A program made the position numbers and the translations under genes. Below the pieces are notes generated by a model. The model did not search any database, was not told where the DNA came from, and saw only the letters and a program-made list of their open reading frames with translations. Shown one piece after another: positions 8,544-13,975 of a stretch of 25,082 nt of DNA (its first letter is position 1; the number at the start of each line of letters is the position of its first letter). Source of the stretch: Sphingopyxis macrogoltabida (GTDB lineage Bacteria; Pseudomonadota; Alphaproteobacteria; Sphingomonadales; Sphingomonadaceae); contig QFPJ01000040.1 of the NCBI GenBank assembly GCA_003241685.1, forward strand, positions 1 to 25,082, given 5' to 3'.

Positions 8544-8571
8544 GATATACGCATCGCGATGCTTCACCCCT
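8544..8571 (-). promoter_or_regulatory. ECF-type promoter element upstream of the TBDR-PepSY operon
   Basis: Read on the minus strand: AGGGGTG, 13 nt, then TGCGTATA. This is the same AGGG-N16-CGTAT geometry found before cnrY, copA and copC, and 15 of these 15 flank positions match the cnrY promoter. Predicted transcription starts near 8537 and runs toward the TBDR start at 8417, leaving a leader of about 120 nt that carries the HutC-like operator. The spacer also contains a 12-bp palindrome (8551-8562) that overlaps the -10 box. Confidence 0.65.
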
Positions 8572-8680
8572 CGCATCCGCACAAAATTTTTCCCGTCCTC
8601 TGTTTTTTGAGAAATTTTATTTCAATTGGACCTTTTGTCCCACCCGACCGCATGCCGCGCACGCGGCGAATCGGGGCCGC

Positions 8681-8717
8681 AAAAGGCCCGCGCAACACCG
8701 GGCTGCGCGGGCCTTTT
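8681..8717 (-). terminator. Rho-independent terminator after copB
   Basis: A perfect 14-bp stem (8681-8694 with 8704-8717) with a 9-nt loop. It starts with AAAAGGCCC and ends with GGGCCTTTT, so it has a T-run on either strand. It lies 24 nt past the copB stop on the minus strand and would end the cnrYXH-copAB transcript. It could also act on transcripts from the other direction. Confidence 0.85.
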
Positions 8718-8740
8718 GCTGCCGGCCTGTCATCGCAGGA

Positions 8741-9892
8741 TCAGAACCAGGTCTTCACCCCAATCACCAGGCTGACGCTGTCAGCATCTTCTCCCGCCGC
8801 GCGGGCGGAACGTGCGGTGTCGCCGAATTTGCGGGCCCATTCGACGCCGATATAGGGCGCGAATTCCTTGACGATCTCGTACCGCAGACGCAGCCCCAGC
8901 TCCATGTCGGACAGGCCCGAACCGATGCCGCTTTCGGGAACGTCCTGAACCGCGACATTCCATTCGGCCGCGGGTTGCAGAACCAGCTTCTGGGTGATCC
9001 GCTGGTCATAGCTCGCCTCGACCCGCGCCAGCAGGTCGCCCTTGTTCGACAGGAACAGCGCGCCCTCGACCTCGAACCAATAGGGGGCCAGCCCTTCGAA
9101 CCCGACGGCGGCATAGGTTCGGTCGGGCCCATGTCCGAAATCCTGCCGCACCCCCGCCTGCAGGTTGAAATAGGGGCCGACGGCGCGGCTGTAGAGCGCC
9201 TGCAACTCCAGGCTTTCGATGCTTTCGCCGAACGCGCCCTCGCCCTCGCTCTTGATCGTCAGGCGGTCGATGTCGCCGCCGACCCAGCCCTCGGCGTCCC
9301 AGCGATAGCCGTCGCGCCCCTTGCGCGCCTGATATTCGGCGAGCCCGACGCTCAGGAATGCGGTGGTCAGGCCGCCGCTTTCCTGCATCATGACGTGACG
9401 CGAATGCGCCATTTCGTCGGCCGGGAAAAGGCGGTCGGCATACCAGTCGGCGGGCGGCGGCGGCGCGGGGGCGTCGCCCGGCGGCAGATCGGTCCCCACC
9501 GCGCGCGTCGTTTCGCCGGCAGCGGACGGCGGCGCGGCGATCGTGCAATGCCCCATCGCCGCATGATCGGGCGTGCAGGCCGGACCGGCAGGCGCGGGCG
9601 GCAGGGCGGCGGGCTCAGCTTGCGGGGTGCAATGTCCCATGGCGGCGTGATCGGGCGTGCAGGCGCCATCGGCCGCCGCCGGCGCATGATCCGCCGGGCC
9701 ATGCCCGCCATGGTCATCAGGGCCTGCATGATCCGCGGGCGGCGATGGTTCGGGCGGCGGCGCCATCTCGGCACCGCCATGGCCGCTATGGCCGCCATGA
9801 TGTCCGCCATGGCCCGATTGCGCCGCAGCCGGGCCGGCGGCGACGAGCGCGATGGCCGACAGGCAGGCGAAGGGCAGGAACGGGCGCGTCAT
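8741..9892 (-). CDS. copB: Copper resistance outer-membrane protein CopB
   Basis: Protein of 383 aa from the ATG at 9892, which overlaps the copA stop by 4 nt (ATGA). It has a signal peptide (1-24), then a His/Met/Gly-rich low-complexity region (about 26-130) with GHGGHHGGHSGHGG-like sequence and two copies of CTPDHAAMGHCT (78-89 and 106-117). The C-terminal half is the conserved CopB/PcoB domain, starting 'WYADRLFPADEMAHSRHVMMQESGG' and ending in a 'GVKTWF' barrel-type terminus. CopB works with CopA in periplasmic and outer-membrane copper handling, through sequestration or export of oxidised copper. The unusual point is that the His/Met-rich repeat is shared with CopA. A longer frame to 10213 lies inside copA and is rejected. 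Confidence 0.95.
   Translation of the reverse strand: MTRPFLPFACLSAIALVAAGPAAAQSGHGGHHGGHSGHGGAEMAPPPEPSPPADHAGPDDHGGHGPADHAPAAADGACTPDHAAMGHCTPQAEPAALPPAPAGPACTPDHAAMGHCTIAAPPSAAGETTRAVGTDLPPGDAPAPPPPADWYADRLFPADEMAHSRHVMMQESGGLTTAFLSVGLAEYQARKGRDGYRWDAEGWVGGDIDRLTIKSEGEGAFGESIESLELQALYSRAVGPYFNLQAGVRQDFGHGPDRTYAAVGFEGLAPYWFEVEGALFLSNKGDLLARVEASYDQRITQKLVLQPAAEWNVAVQDVPESGIGSGLSDMELGLRLRYEIVKEFAPYIGVEWARKFGDTARSARAAGEDADSVSLVIGVKTWF
9543..9664 (-). repeat. Two direct repeats coding for the CTPDHAAMGHC metal motif in copB
   Basis: Two 38-bp near-identical stretches (9543-9580 and 9627-9664) code for CTPDHAAMGHCT twice within the CopB His/Met-rich region. A third copy, differing at a few positions, lies in copA at 10511-10547 and codes for CTAEHAAMGHCT. 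Each motif offers two Cys, two His and one Met. Confidence 0.8.
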
Positions 9893-11676
9893 GCCGCATC
9901 CTCCCGCGGGCGGACGCTGACGACGCGCATCATCCCGGCGTGCATGTGATAGAGAAGGTGGCAATGGAACGCCCAGTCGCCCAGCGCGTCGGCGGTGAAG
10001 TCGAAGGTCGCGATGCCGCCGGGCTGGACGATCACCGTATGCTTGCGCGGCGCGCGGTCGCCCTTCCCCGTCACCAGTTCGAAGAAATGGCCGTGCAGAT
10101 GGATGGGATGCACCATCATCGAATCGTTGATCAGGTTCACGCGCACCCGCTCGCCCTCGATGAAGGGGATGGATTCGTGGTGGTCGGACATCTTCACGCC
10201 GTCGAACGACCACATGAAGCGTTCCATATTCCCGGTCAGGTGGATGTCGAGCGAGCGGTCCGGCGCGCGGACATCGGGATTGCGGTCGAGCGCGACGAGG
10301 TCGCGATAGGTCAGGACCGTGTGGCCGACATCGTCCAGCCCCTGCCCCGGCTCGCCCATCCGGTCGACCGGCATCGGGGAGATCGACTGGACGCTGGGGT
10401 CGCGCTTGACCTGAGGCGCGACGTCGAAATCGCGCATGCTGTGGTCCATGCCGCCTGCCCCATGCCCCATCGCGCTATGATCGGCCGCTGCACCGTCGGC
10501 CGGCGCGGGCGTGCAATGGCCCATCGCGGCATGTTCGGCGGTGCAGGACGCGTCGCCGGCCGCCATCGCGCCCATGCCCATGTCCTTCATCGTGGCGAGC
10601 GGGCGCCGCCGCAGCGGCGGCACCTCGGCGACCATGCCGGCGCGCGGCGCCAGCGTCGCCCGCGCCATGCCGGAACGGTCGTTGACCTCCGCCACGAAGC
10701 TGTAGGCGCGATCCCCGGCCGGGGCGACGATGACGTCATAGGTTTCCGCGACGCCGATCTGGAATTCATCGACCGGCAGCGGCACGACGTTCAGCCCGTC
10801 GGCCCGGACGATCGTCATCGGCAGGCCGGGGATGCGGATGTTGAAGATCGACATCGCCGACGCGTTGATGATCCGCAGCCGCACGCGCTCGCCCGGCGCG
10901 AACAGCGCGGTCCAGTTGTCGCGCGGCCCATGACCGTTGATAAGGAATTGGTAGGTCGAGCCGTTGACGTCGGCGACGTCGGTCGGGTCCATCCGCATCG
11001 CGCCCCATGCGACCCGGTCCTTCAGCGGCTGATCCTTGCCCGCCAGCAGGCCGCCCAGCGTCTGGCGCTGCCTATTGAAATGGCCGGGATTGACCTTCAG
11101 CTTGCGAAAGATCGCCTCGGGCGACAGGCGGCTGTGGTCGGACAGCACGATCACATGTTCGCGGTCATAGGCGACCGGATCGGCGTCTTTCGGATCGATC
11201 ACGATCGGCCCGTAATGACCCAGCTGTTCCTGCAGCCCCGAATGGCTGTGATACCAATAGGTCCCTGCCTGCAGGATCGGAAATTCATAGACGAAGGTCG
11301 ATCGCGGCTTGATGCCGGGAAAGCTGACGCCGGGAACGCCATCCATATGAAAGGGCAGGATCAGCCCGTGCCAGTGGATCGAACTGTCCTCGTCCAGATC
11401 GTTGACGACGGTCAGCCGCGCATTCTGCCCTTCTTTCAAGCGGATCAGCGGCCCCGGCACCGTGCCGTTGATGCCGATCGCCCGCGCGACCTGGCCGTCG
11501 ACCCGCATCGTCTGGCGCGCGATCCTGAGCGTGATATCCTCGCCCGACACGGTCGGAAGCTGCGCGCGCAGGCCGGACGAGACCGGCTGTGCCCAGGCCG
11601 GGAACCAGGCGGCGAGCGATGCCGCCGCGCCCCCGCCCAAAGCCCCGCTGACGAACCGCCGTCTGTCGATCTGCAT
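9889..11676 (-). CDS. copA: Copper resistance multicopper oxidase CopA (Tat-exported)
   Basis: Protein of 595 aa, close to the usual 600 or so of CopA/PcoA. The chosen start is the ATG at 11676. A further upstream Met (11709) would fall inside the predicted promoter. The twin-arginine signal is DRRRFVSG (4-11), ending AWA. The copper-binding cupredoxin motifs are all present: HWHG (101-104), HSH (143-145), HPIHLHGHFF (523-532) and HCHLLYHMHAGM (571-582). A Met/His-rich insert (363-414, with MKDMGMGAM, CTAEHAAMGHC and DHSAMGHGAGGMDHSM) is the type thought to bind Cu(I). CopA oxidises Cu(I) to Cu(II) in the periplasm. It is translationally coupled to copB and lies 55 nt downstream of the ECF sigma gene, with its own promoter copy at 11705-11732. 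Confidence 0.97.
   Translation of the reverse strand: MQIDRRRFVSGALGGGAAASLAAWFPAWAQPVSSGLRAQLPTVSGEDITLRIARQTMRVDGQVARAIGINGTVPGPLIRLKEGQNARLTVVNDLDEDSSIHWHGLILPFHMDGVPGVSFPGIKPRSTFVYEFPILQAGTYWYHSHSGLQEQLGHYGPIVIDPKDADPVAYDREHVIVLSDHSRLSPEAIFRKLKVNPGHFNRQRQTLGGLLAGKDQPLKDRVAWGAMRMDPTDVADVNGSTYQFLINGHGPRDNWTALFAPGERVRLRIINASAMSIFNIRIPGLPMTIVRADGLNVVPLPVDEFQIGVAETYDVIVAPAGDRAYSFVAEVNDRSGMARATLAPRAGMVAEVPPLRRRPLATMKDMGMGAMAAGDASCTAEHAAMGHCTPAPADGAAADHSAMGHGAGGMDHSMRDFDVAPQVKRDPSVQSISPMPVDRMGEPGQGLDDVGHTVLTYRDLVALDRNPDVRAPDRSLDIHLTGNMERFMWSFDGVKMSDHHESIPFIEGERVRVNLINDSMMVHPIHLHGHFFELVTGKGDRAPRKHTVIVQPGGIATFDFTADALGDWAFHCHLLYHMHAGMMRVVSVRPREDAA
10511..10547 (-). repeat. Third copy of the CTxxHAAMGHC coding repeat, in copA
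   Basis: This stretch codes for CTAEHAAMGHC in the Met-rich insert of CopA and is clearly related at the DNA level to 9543-9580 and 9627-9664 in copB. It suggests exchange or duplication of a small metal-binding cassette between adjacent genes. Confidence 0.7.
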
Positions 11677-11704
11677 GATATTCCGTTCTTTCCATTGCCT
11701 GAAA

Positions 11705-11732
11705 CGCATACGCGCCGTCCCGCCGCGCCCCT
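11705..11732 (-). promoter_or_regulatory. ECF-type promoter element of copA
   Basis: Read on the minus strand: AGGGG, 15 nt, then CGTATGCG, with the same AGGG-N16-CGTAT spacing as three other sites. Its first G-run starts in the stop codon of the sigma gene (TGA then GGGG). Predicted start of transcription is near 11700, about 24 nt before the copA ATG at 11676. This suggests that copAB has a separate transcript in addition to read-through from cnrYXH. Confidence 0.65.
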
Positions 11733-12346
11733 CACCCGATGCTATCGGAATCCTCGCCCGCCGCGCCCAGCATCGTCCGCAACCGCGCGCGGGCGCGATA
11801 GAGCCGCGTTTCGACCGTCTTTTCGCTGACGTCCAGCAGCGCCGCAGTTTCGGCCTGACTCAGTTCCTCGACGGCGCGCAGGACGATGACTTCGCGCAGC
11901 CTGGCGGGCAGGTCGGCGATCGCGCGCTGCACGCGGGCCAGTTCGGCCCGGTCGGCCGCTTCGACATCGACGGCGGGCGTGTCGCCCGCCACGTCATAAG
12001 CGGTTTCCAGCGGCAGCGCCCGCGTGAAAAAGGCGCGCACCGCACGGCGGCGGCCCCAGTCGCGGCACTTGTTGAGCGCGATGCGGGCGATCCAGCTGTA
12101 AAAGGGCCGGCCGCCGTCATAGCGGCCCAGCGCGGCAAAGGCCGCGACGAAGCTTTCCTGGGTCAGATCCATCGCCTCGTCCGCATCGCCCACATTGCTG
12201 CGGATCAGGCGAAAGACCGGAGCCTTATAACGCGCCAGAAATTCGCGGTAGACATCCTGCCGCCCCGAACCGGCCCCGGCGCCTGTCCCAGCATCCGCCA
12301 GCGCCGCCAGTTCGCGGTCGGTGCATTGCGACAGGTCGATCGTCAC
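11732..12346 (-). CDS. ECF sigma factor, CnrH-like
   Basis: Protein of 204 aa with a GTG start at 12346, which overlaps the stop of the CnrX-like gene by 4 nt (GTGA). Region sigma-2 spans about residues 33-102, including the core 'DADEAMDLTQESFVAAFAAL' and 'YSWIARIALNKCRDWGRRR' (promoter melting and -10 recognition). Sigma-4 spans about 135-192, with 'LPARLREVIVLRAVEELSQAETA' and 'SEKTVETRLYRARARLR' (-35 recognition). A Gly/Ala-rich stretch (18-28) lies before sigma-2. Gene order and overlaps (Y-X-H) match the cnrYXH/nccYXH nickel-cobalt signalling units of Cupriavidus, but here the downstream genes are copper genes. It is likely held inactive at the membrane by the CnrY-like protein until the sensor binds metal. 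I infer that it reads the AGGG-N16-CGTAT elements in this window. Confidence 0.93.
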   Translation of the reverse strand: MTIDLSQCTDRELAALADAGTGAGAGSGRQDVYREFLARYKAPVFRLIRSNVGDADEAMDLTQESFVAAFAALGRYDGGRPFYSWIARIALNKCRDWGRRRAVRAFFTRALPLETAYDVAGDTPAVDVEAADRAELARVQRAIADLPARLREVIVLRAVEELSQAETAALLDVSEKTVETRLYRARARLRTMLGAAGEDSDSIG

Positions 12347-12783
12347 CTCGCATCGGCGGTCAGCGCCTTGACCACAACCTTGTCGAACATCGCGGCCTGT
12401 CCGGGGTCGAGCACGTCGCGCATCGCGAACAGGTGCCGCAGCGTTTCCTTCTGCAACTCGCCCATCACCTCGTGCGTGTCGTCGATCGCCTGCGTCACCC
12501 GCGGGCCATAGCCATGTTCGGCCTCGATCGCCTGCGCCAGCCGGATGTTCGCGGCGCGCATTTCCAGCTCCAGCGCGTCGCGTCGCTTGGCGAACTGCGC
12601 TTCGATCGCGTGAATCTTCGTTTCCTGATCGGCCGACATCGTCAGTTCGCGGTGCAGCAGCGCGTGCAACTCGGTTTCGTTCTTCTTCGGCGCATCGACC
12701 AGCAACCGGCCCAGGAACACGCCTGCGACCGCCGCGACGAACGCGATCAGACCGATGATGGCAAGGCGGCGCGGCGCGCTCAT
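12343..12783 (-). CDS. CnrX-like periplasmic heavy-metal sensor
   Basis: Protein of 146 aa with one N-terminal membrane anchor (about 8-28) and an all-helical periplasmic domain. The domain contains 'ETELHALLHRELTMSADQE', the hallmark start of the CnrX/heavy-metal-sensor family. His40, His44, Glu61, His117 and Met121 sit exactly two positions below the five metal ligands I recall for Cupriavidus CnrX (His42, His46, Glu63, His119, Met123). The metal site is therefore probably intact. In the CnrYXH model this protein senses periplasmic Ni or Co and triggers release of the sigma factor from CnrY. Start and stop overlap both neighbours by 4 nt, so translation of the three signalling genes is coupled. 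The metal sensed here (Cu, Ni, Co or other) cannot be read from sequence. Confidence 0.88.
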   Translation of the reverse strand: MSAPRRLAIIGLIAFVAAVAGVFLGRLLVDAPKKNETELHALLHRELTMSADQETKIHAIEAQFAKRRDALELEMRAANIRLAQAIEAEHGYGPRVTQAIDDTHEVMGELQKETLRHLFAMRDVLDPGQAAMFDKVVVKALTADAR

Positions 12784-13049
12784 CCGTGTCCGTCCAACAG
12801 GCTCGACGGCGCGAGCGGGCTGGCCGGGATCAGCGGCGTCAGCGGGCCGGCCGCCACGGCCGGCGGAACGAAGACGCTGCCCGCCACGACGCCGCCGCCG
12901 AGCGACACCAGCGCCGCGACCGCCATCATGCGGCGCGTACCGGCGGCCTCGCGGCGGCGCAGCGCCAGGGCGTCGAGGATGCGATCGTCGAGCGCGTCGA
13001 GCGCGGGCGGCAGGGCGGCCGCGTTCAATTTCCGAAATTCCTCGTCCAT
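12780..13049 (-). CDS. CnrY-like small membrane anti-sigma factor
   Basis: Protein of 89 aa from the ATG at 13049. The short cytoplasmic N-terminus (about 1-40) has two predicted helices (MDEEFRKLNA and LDALDDRILDALALRRRE). One TM segment follows (about 41-66), then a Pro-rich periplasmic tail. Size, topology and place in the operon match CnrY/NccY, in which the N-terminal peptide clamps the sigma factor. Sequence identity with CnrY is not evident by eye, so the call rests on topology and context. It is the first gene of the operon. Its promoter element lies at 13077-13104 and a GGAAGG ribosome-binding site lies about 13 nt before the ATG. A longer start at 13100 would overlap that promoter. 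Confidence 0.75.
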   Translation of the reverse strand: MDEEFRKLNAAALPPALDALDDRILDALALRRREAAGTRRMMAVAALVSLGGGVVAGSVFVPPAVAAGPLTPLIPASPLAPSSLLDGHG

Positions 13050-13076
13050 CGTCGTCGATCCGGTCCTTCCAACGGG

Positions 13077-13104
13077 CCTATACGCACCGCAGCGCGCCAC
13101 CCCT
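13077..13104 (-). promoter_or_regulatory. ECF-type promoter element of the cnrYXH-like operon
   Basis: Read on the minus strand: AGGGGTG, 13 nt, then TGCGTATAGG. Predicted transcription start is near 13072, giving a leader of about 22 nt to the ATG at 13049. It shares the AGGG-N16-CGTAT geometry with the sites before copA, copC and the TBDR operon, which suggests positive autoregulation by the ECF factor. Confidence 0.7.
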
Positions 13105-13144
13105 CATCGCCTTCCGAACGACGGCCCGCGTCCGATAGCCGGCA

Positions 13145-13172
13145 AGGGCCGCCGTCATGCCCTGCGTATTAG
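13145..13172 (+). promoter_or_regulatory. ECF-type promoter element of copC
   Basis: Plus strand: AGGG, 16 nt, then CGTATTAG. Spacing is identical to the other three elements. The predicted start near 13176 lies about 24 nt before the copC ATG, with TTGGAG as ribosome-binding site in between. It is divergent from the cnrY element, with 40 nt separating the two. Confidence 0.6.
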
Positions 13173-13200
13173 CAGCACGAACAAACAGTTGGAGCTTTTT

Positions 13201-13578
13201 ATGACCAGGCCGTCCCCCCTTCCGCTCGCCGCGATCGCGGCTGCCGCGCTCGCCCTTCTGCCTGCGGCCGCGCTGGCCCAGGCGAAACTGGTCGCATCGA
13301 CCCCGGCGGCCAACGCCCGGGTCGCGAAGGCGCCGTCGATCCAGCTGCGTTTCAGCGAACCCGTGTCCGCGGCAACCGTGCGCGCCGAACTGGTGATGAC
13401 GGCGATGCCCGGCATGACCGACCACCCGCCGATGAAGATCGGCATCGCCGCCGCACTGGGCAAGGATCGCCGGTCGATGACGCTGACCCCGAAACGCGCC
13501 CTCGTTCCGGGCACCTATAGGGTCACATGGTCGGCCACAGGAAGCGACGGCAGCACGTTCAGCTTTAGCGTGAGATAG
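13201..13578 (+). CDS. copC: CopC-like periplasmic copper protein lacking the usual Cu(II) His ligands
   Basis: Protein of 125 aa from the ATG at 13201, with TTGGAG upstream and a signal peptide (1-26, ending ALA). The mature part has the CopC/YobA beta-sandwich signature 'LVASTPAANARVAKAPSIQLRFSE' and the Met-rich loop MTAMPGMTDHPPMKI that binds Cu(I) in CopC. The mature N-terminus is AQAKLV rather than the His-first sequence of classic CopC. The late segment that normally reads SxDGHxxxG before the last strand is shortened to SDGSTFSFSVR, so the second His is also missing. It may thus carry Cu(I) only. No copD follows; the next sequence is a decayed SDR gene. It is divergent from the metal-sensing operon and shares its promoter type. 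Confidence 0.9.
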   Translation: MTRPSPLPLAAIAAAALALLPAAALAQAKLVASTPAANARVAKAPSIQLRFSEPVSAATVRAELVMTAMPGMTDHPPMKIGIAAALGKDRRSMTLTPKRALVPGTYRVTWSATGSDGSTFSFSVR

Positions 13579-13599
13579 GCCGATCGCAGGCAAAGCATT

Positions 13600-13880
13600 C
13601 TGCCCGGCCTCTGTTCAACGCGCTGCTTTCGGTCAATGTCCGCGCCGCGATCCCCCATCTCGGCGGGGGCGGACGGATCATCCTCATCGGATCGTCGCTC
13701 GCCGGCCGCATCGTGGCGCCGGGCGTCGCTGTCTATTCGACGACCAAGTCGGCGCAGATCTCGCTCGCCCTTCGGTTCGCCCGGAAACTGGTGCCGCGCG
13801 ATATCACGGTCAATCTGGTCCAGCCGGGCGCGACCGCAACCGACATGAATCCCGCCGAGGGCGATCAGGGAGCGGCTCGC
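13600..13880 (+). pseudogene. Remnant of a short-chain dehydrogenase/reductase gene
   Basis: One frame (open from 13578 to the stop at 13961) codes for a middle piece of an SDR enzyme: 'LFNALLSVNVRAAIPHL', then 'GGGGRIILIGSS', the catalytic 'YSTTK' and 'RDITVNLVQPGATATDMNP'. The N-terminal NAD(P)-binding TGxxxGxG motif and the NNAG segment are absent. The 'NVRA..AIPHL' join lacks the roughly seven residues usually found there. After GDQGA the sequence no longer resembles an SDR. There is no plausible start codon or RBS for a working enzyme. It occupies the 397-nt interval between copC and the LysR gene and looks like the scar of a deletion or rearrangement at this junction. Confidence 0.8.
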
Positions 13881-13951
13881 CCTGCGCTTCACGATGCGAT
13901 GCCGATCAGTAATGCGAACCCCGTCTTGATCCAGGGGAGGTCAATCGCTAA

Positions 13952-13966
13952 TGCGGTTTAATCGCA
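13952..13966. promoter_or_regulatory. Possible LysR binding site before the lysR-type gene
   Basis: TGCG-N7-CGCA is an interrupted palindrome with an A+T-rich centre, 9 nt before the LysR start. It has the T...A dyad form used by LysR regulators. The evidence is one site only. Confidence 0.25.
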
Positions 13967-13975
13967 AATATAGGG

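Larger units (their letters stand above)
8418..8740. other. Intergenic region between TBDR operon and copB 3' end
   Basis: No gene is seen. The part next to the TBDR (about 8460-8545) is markedly A+T-rich compared with the G+C-rich surroundings. It holds the HutC-like operator (8468-8477), and the ECF-like promoter (8544-8571) lies at its far edge. The part next to copB holds a strong terminator hairpin (8681-8717). Short frames crossing it have no signal or family features. Confidence 0.7.

Noticed and set aside
8551..8562. GCATCGCGATGC palindrome as an independent feature
   Set aside because: It falls in the spacer of the ECF-like promoter. A single 12-bp palindrome is too weak to call as a separate operator, so it is mentioned only with that promoter.
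9893..10213. N-terminal extension of copB into copA
   Set aside because: It would remove the signal peptide from the N-terminus. The ATG at 9892 with the ATGA overlap is the natural start.
11677..11709. Upstream ATG for copA
   Set aside because: It lies inside the predicted promoter and would put 11 extra residues before the twin-arginine motif.
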